A stretch of DNA of 64,000 bases from Parapristionchus giblindavisi (taxonomy: Eukaryota > Nematoda > Chromadorea > Rhabditida > Diplogasteridae): contig CALSFV010000020.1 in the NCBI GenBank assembly GCA_943737045.1, positions 434,001 through 498,000 of the forward strand. The letters are read 5' to 3'. Positions 30,201 to 42,691 of this stretch are shown here, in pieces. Within the stretch, counting starts at the first letter, position 1. Every line of letters begins with the position of its first letter. The position numbers were made by a program, and so were the translations under genes. The notes under the pieces were generated by a model that was not told where the DNA came from, did not search any database, and saw only the letters and a program-made list of their open reading frames with translations.

Positions 30201-32745
30201 GAAACGATATGGTGAGATGGGGAGATGGGGAGATGGGGAGATGGGGAGATGGGGAGATGGGGAGATGGGGAGATGGGGAGATGGGGAGATGGGGAGATGG
30301 GGAGATGGGGAGAAGATAGGGGATGATAGGGGGTGATATGGGATGATAGGGGAAGATAGGGGAAGGTTGAATTTTATAAAATAGAAAAGATATTGTAATT
30401 TAAGATAGGGGAAGATAGGGGATGATAGTTGATGATAGGGGATGATAGGGGTAGATAGGGAAGGTTGAATTTTATAAAATAGAAAAAGATATGGTAATTT
30501 AAGATAGGGGTAGATAGGGGATGATAGTTGATGATAGGGGATGATAGGGGATGATAGGGGAAGATAGGGAAGGTTGAATTTTATAAAATAGAAACGATAT
30601 GGTTATTTTGGATAGGGGAAGATAGGGGAAGATAGTTGATGATAGGGGATGATAGGGGATGATAGGGGAAGATAGGTGAAGGTTGATTTTTTATAAAATA
30701 GAAACGATATGGTAATTTTAGAAAGGGGAAGATAGGGGAAGATAGGGGATGATAGGGGGTGATATGGGATGATAGGGGAAGATAGGGGAAGGTTGAATTT
30801 TATAAAATAGAAAAGATATTGTAATTTTAGAAAGGGGAAGATAGGGGAACATAGTTGATGATAGGGGATGATAGGGGATGATAGGGGAAGATAGGGAAGG
30901 TTGAATTTTATAAAATAGAAACGATATGGTAATTTTAGATAGTGGAAGATAGGGGATGATAGGGGAGGATAGGGGAAGATAGAGAAAGGTTGAATTTTTA
31001 TAAAATAGAAAAGATATGGTAATTTTAGATAGGGGAAGATAGGGGATGATAGTTGATGATAGGGGATGATAGGGGAAGATAGGGGAAGGTTGAATTTTTA
31101 TAAAATAGAAACGATATGGTGAGATGGGGAGATGGGGAGATGGGGAGATGGGGAGATGGGGAGATGGGGAGATGGGGAGAAGATAGGGGATGATAGGGGG
31201 TGATATGGGATGATAGGGGAAGATAGGGGAAGGTTGAATTTTATAAAATAGAAAAGATATTGTAATTTAAGATAGGGGAAGATAGGGGATGATAGTTGAT
31301 GATAGGGGATGATAGGGGTAGATAGGGAAGGTTGAATTTTATAAAATAGAAAAAGATATGGTAATTTAAGATAGGGGTAGATAGGGGATGATAGTTGATG
31401 ATAGGGGATGATAGGGGATGATAGGGGAAGATAGGGAAGGTTGAATTTTATAAAATAGAAACGATATGGTTATTTTGGATAGGGGAAGATAGGGGAAGAT
31501 AGTTGATGATAGGGGATGATAGGGGATGATAGGGGAAGATAGGGAAGGTTGAATTTTATAAAATAGAAACAATATGGTTATTTTGGATAGGGGAAGATAG
31601 GGGAAGATAGTTGATGATAGGGGATGATAGGGTATGATAGGGGAAGATAGGTGAAGGTTGATTTTTTATAAAATAGAAACGATATGGTAATTTTAGAAAG
31701 GGGAAGATAGGGGATGATAGGGGATGATAGGGGAAGATAGGGGAAGGTTGATTTTATAAAATAGAAAAGATATTGTCGTAATTTAAGATAGGGGAAGATA
31801 GGGGATGATAGTTGATGATAGGGGATGATAGGGGAAGATAGGGGAAGGTTGAATTTTTATAAAATAGAAACGATATGGGGAGATGGGGAGATGGGGAGAT
31901 AGGGAGAAGATAGGGGATGATAGGGGGTGATATGGGATGATAGGGGAAGATAGGGGAAGATAGGGAAGGTTGAATTTTATAAAATAGAAACGATATGGTT
32001 ATTTTGGATAGGGGAAGATAGGGGAAGATAGTTGATGATAGGGGATGATAGGGGATGATAGGGGGTGATATGGGATGATAGGGGAAGATAGGGGAAGATA
32101 GGGAAGGTTGAATTTTATAAAATAGAAACGATATGGTTATTTTGGATAGGGGAAGATAGGGGAAGATAGTTGATGATAGGGGATGATAGGGGATGATAGG
32201 GGAAGATAGGTGAAGGTTGATTTTTTATAAAATAGAAACGATATGGTAGTTTTAGAAAGGGGAAGATAGGGGAAGATAGGGGATGATAAGGGCTGATATG
32301 GGATGATAGGGGAAGATAGGGGAAGGTTGAATTTTATAAAATAGAAAAGATATTGTAATTTAAGATAGGGGAAGATAGGGGATGATAGTTGATGATAGGG
32401 GATGATAGGGGTAGATAGGGAAGGTTGAATATTATAAAATAGAAAAAGATATGGTAATTTAAGATAGGGGTAGATAGGGGATGATAGTTGATGATAGGGG
32501 ATGATAGGGGAAGATAGGGGAAGGTTGAATTTTTATAAAATAGAAACGATATGGTAATTTTAGATAGTGGAAGATAGGGGATGATAGGGGAGGATAGGGG
32601 AAGATAGAGAAAGGTTGAATTTTTATAAAATAGAAAAGATATGGTAATTTTAGATAGGGGAAGATAGGGGATGATAGTTGATGATAGGGGATGATAGGGG
32701 AAGATAGGGGAAGGTTGAATTTTTATAAAATAGAAACGATATGGT

Positions 32746-32881
32746 GAGATGGGGAGATGGGGAGATGGGGAGATGGGGAGATGGGGAGATGGGGAGATGG
32801 GGAGATGGGGAGATGGGGAGATGGGGAGATGGGGAGATGGGGAGATGGGGAGATGGGGAGATGGGGAGATGGGGAGATGGG
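32746..32881 (+). repeat. (GAGATGGG)n minisatellite, ~17 copies
   Basis: An uninterrupted octamer tract follows the CGATATGGT core and ends at GAGAAGATAGGGG, as in the other tracts of this family. Confidence 0.93.
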
Positions 32882-33399
32882 GAGAAGATAGGGGATGATA
32901 GGGGGTGATATGGGATGATAGGGGAAGATAGGGGAAGGTTGAATTTTATAAAATAGAAAAGATATTGTAATTTAAGATAGGGGAAGATAGGGGATGATAG
33001 TTGATGATAGGGGATGATAGGGGTAGATAGGGAAGGTTGAATTTTATAAAATAGAAATAGATATGGTAATTTAAGATAGGGGTAGATAGGGGATGATAGT
33101 TGATGATAGGGGATGATAGGGGATGATAGGGGAAGATAGGGAAGGTTGAATTTTATAAAATAGAAACGATATGGTTATTTTGGATAGGGGAAGATAGGGG
33201 AAGATAGTTGATGATAGGGGATGATAGGGGATGATAGGGGAAGATAGGTGAAGGTTGATTTTTTATAAAATAGAAACGATATGGTAATTTTAGAAAGGGG
33301 AAGATAGGGGAAGATAGGGGATGATAGGGGGTGATATGGGATGATAGGGGAAGATAGGGGAAGGTTGAATTTTATAAAATAGAAAAGATATTGTAATTT

Positions 33400-35400
33400 T
33401 AGAAAGGGGAAGATAGGGGAAGATAGTTGATGATATGGGATGATAGGGGATGATAGGGGAAGATAGGGAAGGTTGAATTTTATAAAATAGAAACGATATG
33501 GTAATTTTAGATAGTGGAAGATAGGGGATGATAGGGGAGGATAGGGGAAGATAGAGAAAGGTTGAATTTTTATAAAATAGAAAAGATATGGTAATTTTAG
33601 ATAGGGGAAGATAGGGGATGATAGTTGATGATAGGGGATGATAGGGGAAGATAGGGGAAGGTTGAATTTTTATAAAATAGAAACGATATGGTGAGATGGG
33701 GAGATGGGGAGATGGGGAGATGGGGAGACGGGGAGATGGGGAGATGGGGAGATGGGGAGATGGGGAGATGGGGAGATGGGGAGAAGATAGGGGATGATAG
33801 GGGGTGATATGGGATGATAGGGGAAGATAGGGGAAGGTTGAATTTTATAAAATAGAAAAGATATTGTAATTTAAGATAGGGGAAGATAGGGGATGATAGT
33901 TGATGATAGGGGATGATAGGGGTAGATAGGGGAAGGTTGATTTTATAAAATAGAAAAGATATTGTAATTTAAGATAGGGGAAGATAGGGGATGATAGTTG
34001 ATGATAGGGGATGATAGGGGAAGATAGGGGAAGGTTGAATTTTTATAAAATAGAAACGATATGGGGAGATGGGGAGATGGGGAGATAGGGAGAAGATAGG
34101 GGATGATAGGGGGTGATATGGGATGATAGGGGAAGATAGGGGAAGATAGGGAAGGTTGAATTTTATAAAATAGAAACGATATGGTTATTTTGGATAGGGG
34201 AAGATAGGGGAAGATAGTTGATGATAGGGGATGATAGGGGATGATAGGGGAAGATAGGTGAAGGTTGATTTTTTATAAAATAGAAACGATATGGTAATTT
34301 TAGAAAGGGGAAGATAGGGGAAGATAGGGGATGATAGGGGGTGATATGGGATGATAGGGGAAGATAGGGGAAGGTTGAATTTTATAAAATAGAAAAGATA
34401 TTGTAATTTTAGAAAGGGGAAGATAGGGGAAGATAGTTGATGATATGGGATGATAGGGGATGATAGGGGAAGATAGGGAAGGTTGAATTTTATAAAATAG
34501 AAACGATATGGTAATTTTAGATAGTGGAAGATAGGGGATGATAGGGGAGGATAGGGGAAGATAGAGAAAGGTTGAATTTTTATAAAATAGAAAAGATATG
34601 GTAATTTTAGATAGGGGAAGATAGGGGATGATAGTTGATGATAGGGGATGATAGGGGAAGATAGGGGAAGGTTGAATTTTTATAAAATAGAAACGATATG
34701 GTGAGATGGGGAGATGGGGAGATGGGGAGATGGGGAGACGGGGAGATGGGGAGATGGGGAGATGGGGAGATGGGGAGATGGGGAGATGGGGAGAAGATAG
34801 GGGATGATAGGGGGTGATATGGGATGATAGGGGAAGATAGGGGAAGGTTGAATTTTATAAAATAGAAAAGATATTGTAATTTAAGATAGGGGAAGATAGG
34901 GGATGATAGTTGATGATAGGGGATGATAGGGGTAGATAGGGGAAGGTTGATTTTATAAAATAGAAAAGATATTGTAATTTAAGATAGGGGAAGATAGGGG
35001 ATGATAGTTGATGATAGGGGATGATAGGGGAAGATAGGGGAAGGTTGAATTTTTATAAAATAGAAACGATATGGGGAGATGGGGAGATGGGGAGATAGGG
35101 AGAAGATAGGGGATGATAGGGGGTGATATGGGATGATAGGGGAAGATAGGGGAAGATAGGGAAGGTTGAATTTTATAAAATAGAAACGATATGGTTATTT
35201 TGGATAGGGGAAGATAGGGGAAGATAGTTGATGATAGGGGATGATAGGGGATGATAGGGGAAGATAGGTGAAGGTTGATTTTTTATAAAATAGAAACGAT
35301 ATGGTAATTTTAGAAAGGGGAAGATAGGGGAAGATAGGGGATGATAAGGGCTGATATGGGATGATAGGGGAAGATAGGGGAAGGTTGAATTTTATAAAAT
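33400..35400 (+). repeat. ~1.01-kb duplicated satellite block carrying a GAGACGGG variant
   Basis: The octamer tract variant GAGACGGG appears at 33727 and 34737, 1010 bp apart. The flanking monomers match, including the rare AGTTGATGATATGGGATG variant in both copies. A third GAGACGGG tract lies at about 36691 in a partly different context. The C in this octamer is one of the few on this strand and makes a good lineage marker. Confidence 0.7.
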
Positions 35401-35803
35401 AGAAAAGATATTGTAATTTAAGATAGGGGAAGATAGGGGATGATAGTTGATGATAGGGGATGATAGGGGTAGATAGGGAAGGTTGAATATTATAAAATAG
35501 AAAAAGATATGGTAATTTAAGATAGGGGTAGATAGGGGATGATAGTTGATGATAGGGGATGATAGGGGAAGATAGGGGAAGGTTGAATTTTTATAAAATA
35601 GAAACGATATGGTAATTTTAGATAGTGGAAGATAGGGGATGATAGGGGAGGATAGGGGAAGATAGAGAAAGGTTGAATTTTTATAAAATAGAAAAGATAT
35701 GGTAATTTTAGATAGGGGAAGATAGGGGATGATAGTTGATGATAGGGGATGATAGGGGAAGATAGGGGAAGGTTGAATTTTTATAAAATAGAAACGATAT
35801 GGT

Positions 35804-35956
35804 GAGATGGGGAGATGGGGAGATGGGGAGATGGGGAGATGGGGAGATGGGGAGATGGGGAGATGGGGAGATGGGGAGATGGGGAGATGGGGAGATGGGG
35901 AGATGGGGAGATGGGGAGATGGGGAGATGGGGAGATGGGGAGATGGGGAGATGGGG
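35804..35956 (+). repeat. (GAGATGGG)n minisatellite, ~19 copies
   Basis: This is one of the longest octamer tracts in the right part of the array. It has the same entry and exit sequences as the other tracts. Confidence 0.93.
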
Positions 35957-38900
35957 AGAAGATAGGGGATGATAGGGGGTGATATGGGATGATAGGGGAA
36001 GATAGGGGAAGGTTGAATTTTATAAAATAGAAAAGATATTGTAATTTAAGATAGGGGAAGATAGGGGATGATAGTTGATGATAGGGGATGATAGGGGTAG
36101 ATAGGGAAGGTTGAATTTTATAAAATAGAAATAGATATGGTAATTTAAGATAGGGGTAGATAGGGGATGATAGTTGATGATAGGGGATGATAGGGGATGA
36201 TAGGGGAAGATAGGGAAGGTTGAATTTTATAAAATAGAAACGATATGGTAATTTTAGAAAGGGGAAGATAGGGGAAGATAGGGGATGATAGGGGGTGATA
36301 TGGGATGATAGGGGAAGATAGGGGAAGGTTGAATTTTATAAAATAGAAAAGATATTGTAATTTTAGAAAGGGGAAGATAGGGGAAGATAGTTGATGATAG
36401 GGGATGATAGGGGATGATAGGGGAAGATAGGGAAGGTTGAATTTTATAAAATAGAAACGATATGGTAATTTTAGATAGTGGAAGATAGGGGATGATAGGG
36501 GAGGATAGGGGAAGATAGAGAAAGGTTGAATTTTTATAAAATAGAAAAGATATGGTAATTTTAGATAGGGGAAGATAGGGGATGATAGTTGATGATAGGG
36601 GATGATAGGGGAAGATAGGGGAAGGTTGAATTTTTATAAAATAGAAACGATATGGTGAGATGGGGAGATGGGGAGATGGGGAGATGGGGAGACGGGGAGA
36701 TGGGGAGATGGGGAGATGGGGAGATGGGGAGATGGGGAGATGGGGAGAAGATAGGGGATGATAGGGGGTGATATGGGATGATAGGGGAAGATAGGGGAAG
36801 GTTGAATTTTATAAAATAGAAAAGATATTGTAATTTAAGATAGGGGAAGATAGGGGATGATAGTTGATGATAGGGGATGATAGGGGTAGATAGGGAAGGT
36901 TGAATTTTATAAAATAGAAAAAGATATGGTAATTTAAGATAGGGGTAGATAGGGGATGATAGTTGATGATAGGGGATGATAGGGGATGATAGGGGAAGAT
37001 AGGGAAGGTTGAATTTTATAAAATAGAAACGATATGGTTATTTTGGATAGGGGAAGATAGGGGAAGATAGTTGATGATAGGGGATGATAGGGGATGATAG
37101 GGGAAGATAGGTGAAGGTTGATTTTTTATAAAATAGAAACGATATGGTAATTTTAGAAAGGGGAAGATAGGGGAAGATAGGGGATGATAGGGGGTGATAT
37201 GGGATGATAGGGGAAGATAGGGGAAGGTTGAATTTTATAAAATAGAAAATATATTGTAATTTTAGAAAGGGGAAGATAGGGGAAGATAGTTGATGATAGG
37301 GGATGATAAGGGATGATAGGGGAAGATAGGGAAGGTTGAATTTTATAAAATAGAAACGATATGGTTATTTTGGATAGGGGAAGATAGGGGAAGATAGTTG
37401 ATGATAGGGGATGATAGGGGATGATAGGGGAAGATAGGTGAAGGTTGATTTTTTATAAAATAGAAACGATATGGTAATTTTAGAAAGGGGAAGATAGGGG
37501 AAGATAGGGGATGATAGGGGAAGATAGGGGAAGGTTGAATTTTATAAAATAGAAAAGATATTGTAATTTAAGATAGGGGAAGATAGGGGATGATAGTTGA
37601 TGATAGGGGATGATAGGGGAAGATAGGGGATGATAGTTGATGATAGGGAATGATAGGGGAAGATAGGGGAAGGTTGAATTTTTATAAAATAGAAACGATA
37701 TGGTAATTTTAGATAGTGGAAGATAGGGGATGATAGGGGAGGATAGGGGAAGATAGAGAAAGGTTGCATTTTTATAAAATAGAAAAGATATGGTAATTTT
37801 AGATAGGGGAAGATAGGGGATGATAGTTGATGATAGGGGATGATAGGGGAAGATAGGGGAAGGTTGATTTTTTATAAAATAGAAACGATATGGTAATTTT
37901 AGAAAGGGGAAGATAGGGGAAGATAGGGGATGATAGGGGGTGATATGGGATGATAGGGGAAGATAGGGGAAGGTTGAATTTTATAAAATAGAAAAGATAT
38001 TGTAATTTAAGATAGGGGAAGATAGGGGATGATAGTTGATGATAGGGGATGATAAGGGTAGATAGGGAAGGTTGAATTTTATAAAATAGAAAAGATATTG
38101 TAATTTAAGATAGGGGAAGATAGGGGATGATAGTTGATGATAGGGGATGATAGGGGTAGATAGGGAAGGTTGAATTTTATAAAATAGAAAAGATAGTGTA
38201 ATTTAAGATAGGGGAAGATAGGGGATGATAGTTGATGATAGAGGATGATAGGGGTAGATAGGGAAGGTTGAATATTATAAAATAGAAAAAGATATGGTAA
38301 TTTAAGATAGGGGTAGATAGGGGATGATAGTTGATGATAGGGGATGATAGGGGAAGATAGGGAAGGTTGAATTTTATAAAATAGAAACGATATGGTTATT
38401 TTGGATAGGGGAAGATAGGGGAAGATAGTTGATGATAGGGGATGATAGGGGATGATAGGGGAAGATAGGTGAAGGTTGATTTTTTATAAAATAGAAACGA
38501 TATGGTAATTTTAGAAAGGGGAAGATAGGGGAAGATAGGGGATGATAGGGGGTGATATGGGATGATAGGGGAAGATAGGGGAAGATTGAATTTTATAAAA
38601 TAGAAAAGATATTGTAATTTAAGATAGGGGAAGATAGGGGATGATAGTTGATGATAGGGGATGATAGGGGAAGATAGGTGAAGGTTGATTTTTTATAAAA
38701 TAGAAACGATATGGTAATTTTAGAAAGGGGAAGATATGGGGAAGATAGGGGATGATAGGGGAAGATAGAGAAAGGTTGAATTTTTATAAAATAAAAAAGA
38801 TATGGTAATTTTAGATAGGGGATGATAGTTGATGATAGGGGATGATAGGGGAAGATAGGGGAAGGTTGAATTTTATAAAATAGAAACGATATGGTTATTT

Positions 38901-39493
38901 TGGATAGGGGAAGATAGTTGATGATAGGGGATGATAGGGGATGATAGGGGAAGATAGGTGAAGGTTGATTTTTTATAAAATAGAAACGATATGGTAATTT
39001 TAGAAAGGGGAAGATAGGGGAAGATAGGGGATGATATGGGGTGATATGGGATGATAGGGGAAGATAGGGGAAGGTTGAATTTTATAAAATAGAAAAGATA
39101 TTGTAATTTAAGATAGGGGAAGATAGGGGATGATAGTTGATGATAGGGGATGATAGGGGTAGATAGGGAAGGTTGAATATTATAAAATAGAAAAAGATAT
39201 GGTAATTTAAGATAGGGGTAGATAGGGGATGATAGTTGATGATTGGGGATGATAGGGGAAGATAGGGGAAGGTTGAATTTTTATAAAATAGAAACGATAT
39301 GGTAATTTTAGATAGTGGAAGATAGGGGATGATAGGGGAGGATAGGGGAAGATAGAGAAAGGTTGAATTTTTATAAAATAGAAAAGATATGGTAATTTTA
39401 GATAGGGGAAGATAGGGGATGATAGTTGATGATAGGGGATGATAGGGGAAGATAGGGGAAGGTTGAATTTTTATAAAATAGAAACGATATGGT

Positions 39494-39630
39494 GAGATGG
39501 GGAGATGGGGAGATGGGGAGATGGGGAGATGGGGAGATGGGGAGATGGGGAGATGGGGAGATGGGGAGATGGGGAGATGGGGAAATGGGGGGATGGGGAG
39601 ATGGGGAGATGGGGAGATGGGGAGATGGGG
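39494..39630 (+). repeat. (GAGATGGG)n minisatellite, ~17 copies, interrupted
   Basis: An octamer tract with one variant pair (GAAATGGG and GGGATGGG near 39580-39596). It is the tract closest to the right edge of the satellite. Confidence 0.92.
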
Positions 39631-40540
39631 AGAAGATAGGGGATGATAGGGGGTGATATGGGATGATAGGGGAAGATAGGGGAAGGTTGAATTTTATAAA
39701 ATAGAAAAAGATATGGTTATTTTGGATAGGGGAAGATAGGGGAAGATAGTTGATGATAGGGGATGATAGGGGATGATAGGGGAAGATAGGTGAAGGTTGA
39801 TTTTTTATAAAATAGAAACGATATGGTAATTTTAGAAAGGGGAAGATAGGGGAAGATAGGGGATGATAGGGGGTGATATGGGATGATAGGGGAAGATAGG
39901 GGAAGGTTGAATTTTATAAAATAGAAAAGATATTGTAATTTAAGATAGGGGAAGATAGGGGATGATAGTTGATGATAGGGGATGATAGGGGTAGATAGGG
40001 AAGGTTGAATATTATAAAATAGAAAAAGATATGGTAATTTAAGATAGGGGTAGATAGGGGATGATAGTTGATGATAGGGGATGATAGGGGATGATAGGGG
40101 AAGATAGGGAAGGTTGAATTTTATAAAATAGAAACGATAGTGTAATTTAAGATAGGGGAAGATAGGGGATGATAGTTGATGATAGAGGATGATAGGGGTA
40201 GATAGGGAAGGTTGAATATTATAAAATAGAAAAAGATATGGTAATTTAAGATAGGGGTAGATAGGGGATGATAGTTGATGATAGGGGATGATAGGGGATG
40301 ATAGGGGAAGATAGGGAAGGTTGAATATTATAAAATAGAAAAAGATATGGTAATTTAAGATAGGGGTAGATAGGGGATGATAGTTGATGATAGGGGATGA
40401 TAGGGGATGATAGGGGAAGATAGGGAAGGTTGAATTTTATAAAATAGAAACGATATGGTTATTTTAGAAAGGGGAAGATAGGGGAAGATAGGGGATGATA
40501 GGGGGTGATATGGGATGATAGGGGAAGATAGGGGAAGATT

Positions 40541-40732
40541 GAATTTTACGTGTGCAGCAAATGCTCTGCCACTTTCCTCCGTCATTGGAATCTTGAACGT
40601 CACTGGGACAGAGGAGAGCACAAGATCAGACCGGAGAGAGTATCAATGATGGATTTCGCCCTTGGACTGTACAAGAGAATGCTCGAGGAGGTTCAAAAAA
40701 AAATAAATCTAATTGATTGCTGTAGAATATGA
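40541..40732 (+). CDS. Partial C2H2 zinc-finger exon at the satellite edge
   Basis: The reading frame is open from just after a TAG at 40529 to a TGA at 40730-40732. It contains FYVCSKCSATFLRHWNLERH followed by WDRGEH, which fits a C2H2 finger: C-x2-C, x12, H-x5-H, with an aromatic two residues before the first Cys. The rest, about 38 residues, is basic and then helical-looking, with no second finger. There is no ATG ahead of the finger, so this is not a complete gene. Either it is a 3' terminal exon whose acceptor is the GTGCAG at 40551-40556 or lies further upstream, with the satellite sitting in the intron, or the satellite has cut the gene. A single finger match is modest evidence. Confidence 0.45.
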   Translation, partial: EFYVCSKCSATFLRHWNLERHWDRGEHKIRPERVSMMDFALGLYKRMLEEVQKKINLIDCCRI

Positions 40733-41106
40733 AAACTACAAATAATTGAGAGTAATTGTGCGCAACTGTGTGTGAGAAAGAGATTGATGGACTGTAAAAT
40801 GAATCGTGATTGATAAAGATAGAAAGTCATTGAAAGTACATAGAATATGTAAACCACTACAAAAGGCATTTCGAAATATCTCTAATATCGAAATATCTCG
40901 AAAAATGGTTCACAATTCATGAAGCACTTTCTCACACTTTCCTAGGGATATCGAGAACCAAAAATCGCAAAAATATTCGAAAGCATTACACAACTTTTGC
41001 ACACAACTTTTATGTCGACCAACAGTTCGGATTTGTCGTCCGAACGCTACGTCTGGGATTCTCATAATATAAAAATTCAGAGTCTACATGAATTCACTTG
41101 AATTCC
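40733..41106. other. Unique AT-rich stretch, no gene seen
   Basis: No convincing ORF or repeat was found here. The only visible structure is a short internal echo, TCGAAATATCTC, present twice near 40870-40902. Confidence 0.5.
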
Positions 41107-42087
41107 TTACATATTTACCGATACATGGCTCCGCCCCTTACTGGTAGGCCCGACACATATATACTGATTTTGACTCCGCCCATTTAACTTCGCGGGCTTG
41201 GATACCACATGCCAACATGAACACACCCCAAAATCTTTATCAATTCTAGAAAGAAGGCTGCCAGAAGACGAATCTTGAGAGAACGTGCTTCTGAAGTAGT
41301 AGATGATCCAGCCTTCGGACACGTCATCAACAAGCGGTACGTAAAGACGATTCGCCCTGTTGAATGCGAAGTTAGATAGGATTCAACGATTTGAACATTC
41401 AACTAAAACAACAAAGTACCTTGAAGAGTAGCAGCAAATTGGACATTGATATATGTCCTCATCGGTGACGCTGACGACGAAGTTGCTGGTTGCCAGATGC
41501 TATCTTTGACGATATCCCGAAGACGTGCGACGATGATCTGAAATAGATTTGAAATGAGGTAAACGAATGTAGAAATATGAAACTCTCCTGATGAATCCAA
41601 GTCGTTGCGGCATCTTGACTCATTCCTCGCTCCTTCAGATTGAAACCAACGACGACGATTCTGTACGAGAGGATGCTGTTTGAACATGACGTGACGATCT
41701 ATAAAATGAATAAGAGATTAGAATATATTCAATGATTAGAGACCTTTGCCAATGTTCTCATCACTTTGTACACTTTTTGATCTCTTCCAAAGGGAAGTAT
41801 TGAATGGTGAAGAGAACGTTGACAAAGGTTTCTGTTCCCGTTTATTCATGATGTATTCAACAGATTTCGTGTTCAAAAGAACAGTAAAGAATACAGTCTC
41901 TTCCTTCGCTTCTTTTTTTTGCAATTTTAGAATACGGCACCATTCGATAATGCGAAAATATAAGATAAAAATAACTAACATAGCAGTCCTAGAGTCCAAA
42001 TCCACAGCTCAATCCAAAACAGAATTCGTCCTTCCTTTGAGGTGGCACGATCGTCCTTCGATTCACCGCCTTCCACCCCCGATGGTT
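41107..42087 (-). pseudogene. Possible multi-exon gene or gene remnant with short introns, product unknown
   Basis: The minus strand has several good nematode-like acceptor sites: CCTTTTCAG before 42087, TTTATAG before 41698, CTATTTCAG before 41537 and TTCAACAG before 41356. There are plausible donors at AAAG/GTCTCT (exon end 41744) and CAAG/GTACTT (exon end 41420). The introns these imply are 45 bp (41699-41743) and 63 bp (41357-41419). One frame over 41537-41420 joined to 41356 onward reads DEDIYQCPICCYSS and continues in an open frame to a stop at 41107, with a CPICC cysteine pair. I could not chain all exons in one frame without stops, so this may be a decayed gene or a mis-assembled model. 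No family is recognised. Confidence 0.3.
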
Positions 42088-42665
42088 CTGAAAAGGATTT
42101 GAATGATTTGGAGAAACGAGAGAGGGAAAATGAACGAGTAACGACATTGTAAAGATCAAAGATCAAAATTAAGAAAACGGACAAAAGGGTAAACGTGTGG
42201 AAGACTACCGAAAGCTGCACAAGAAATGAACAAGAGTAGGAACAAGTGGACTTCTTATGCTAAGGAATCACACGCAAATTGGAATATAATGAATGAATAG
42301 GTAGACAAACAACTGTGATCATACATGCAAATTGAAATAGGAGATCGATCGATAGAGACAGGAAGGGAAAGACTGGAAAGATTGTGAGGGAAAGGATAAT
42401 AGCAGAGAGCGATAGAGATAGAGTTGGAGGCAATGACAGTCCGATCGAGAACTCTCTGGTACGGAAAACGCTAAACATAAAATGTTTAGCGTTTCTGCAT
42501 GCAAAGAGAACAAAAATGAGAACACAATGTATATCGAAGATTCTTTAAAAATTTCTATGCAATGGATAAAGTGTTAGACAGCAACGGTAATGTATGCAAA
42601 TGGGAAAGGGATCAAAGATAAAGAAAAAAACGACAGTAACCTTTATGAATATGGGGTGAAGGAGG
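42088..42665. other. Intergenic stretch; only a short hairpin noted
   Basis: Short overlapping ORFs occur on both strands but none shows a recognisable motif or splice pattern. The one clear structure is the inverted repeat at 42466-42494. Confidence 0.4.
42466..42494. repeat. 13-bp inverted repeat (hairpin)
   Basis: AAACGCTAAACAT, a 3-bp AAA loop, then ATGTTTAGCGTTT: two perfect 13-bp arms. It could be a short MITE footprint or an RNA hairpin. No function can be assigned. Confidence 0.8.
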
Positions 42666-42691
42666 TTGGGGTATCCTGATATATATTTTAA

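Larger units (their letters stand above)
1..40548 (+). repeat. Giant G-rich satellite array (90-111 bp monomers, higher-order organised)
   Basis: The whole stretch is tandem repeats. Each monomer has a constant AT-rich core, AAGGTTGAATTTTATAAAAT followed by AGAAACGATATGG or close variants, and then a run of 10-bp GATAGGGGAW sub-repeats broken by a GATAGTTGAT variant. Spacing between successive AAGGTT motifs is about 90, 100 and 111 bp (for example 3435, 3525, 3625, 3736). At least six monomer types can be told apart by the text after the core: GTAATTTTAGATAGTGG, AAAAGATATGGTAATTTTAG, GGTTATTTTGGATAGG, TTTTAGAAAGGGG with GGGGGTGATATGGG, GATATTGTAATTTAAG and GAATATTATAAAATAG. They recur in roughly that order, giving higher-order units of a few hundred bp. 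C is nearly absent from the + strand and occurs mainly in ACGATATGG. The left end lies outside the window. The short ORFs here are translations of the repeat and are not genes. The array could be pericentromeric, subtelomeric or interstitial; the sequence does not say which. Confidence 0.98.

Noticed and set aside
1..40548. CRISPR array
   Set aside because: Repeats are regular, but the intervening segments are themselves repetitive, not unique spacers; there are no cas genes and the rest of the window is eukaryotic.
1..40548. Telomeric repeat
   Set aside because: GATAGGGG resembles a G-rich telomere motif, but the array is built of ~100-bp monomers with AT-rich cores, and no TTAGGC or TTAGGG run is present.
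21725..40621. Minus-strand ORFs rich in SSPI/PYHPL
   Set aside because: They are translations of the satellite complement; the same peptide recurs wherever a rare variant removes a stop.
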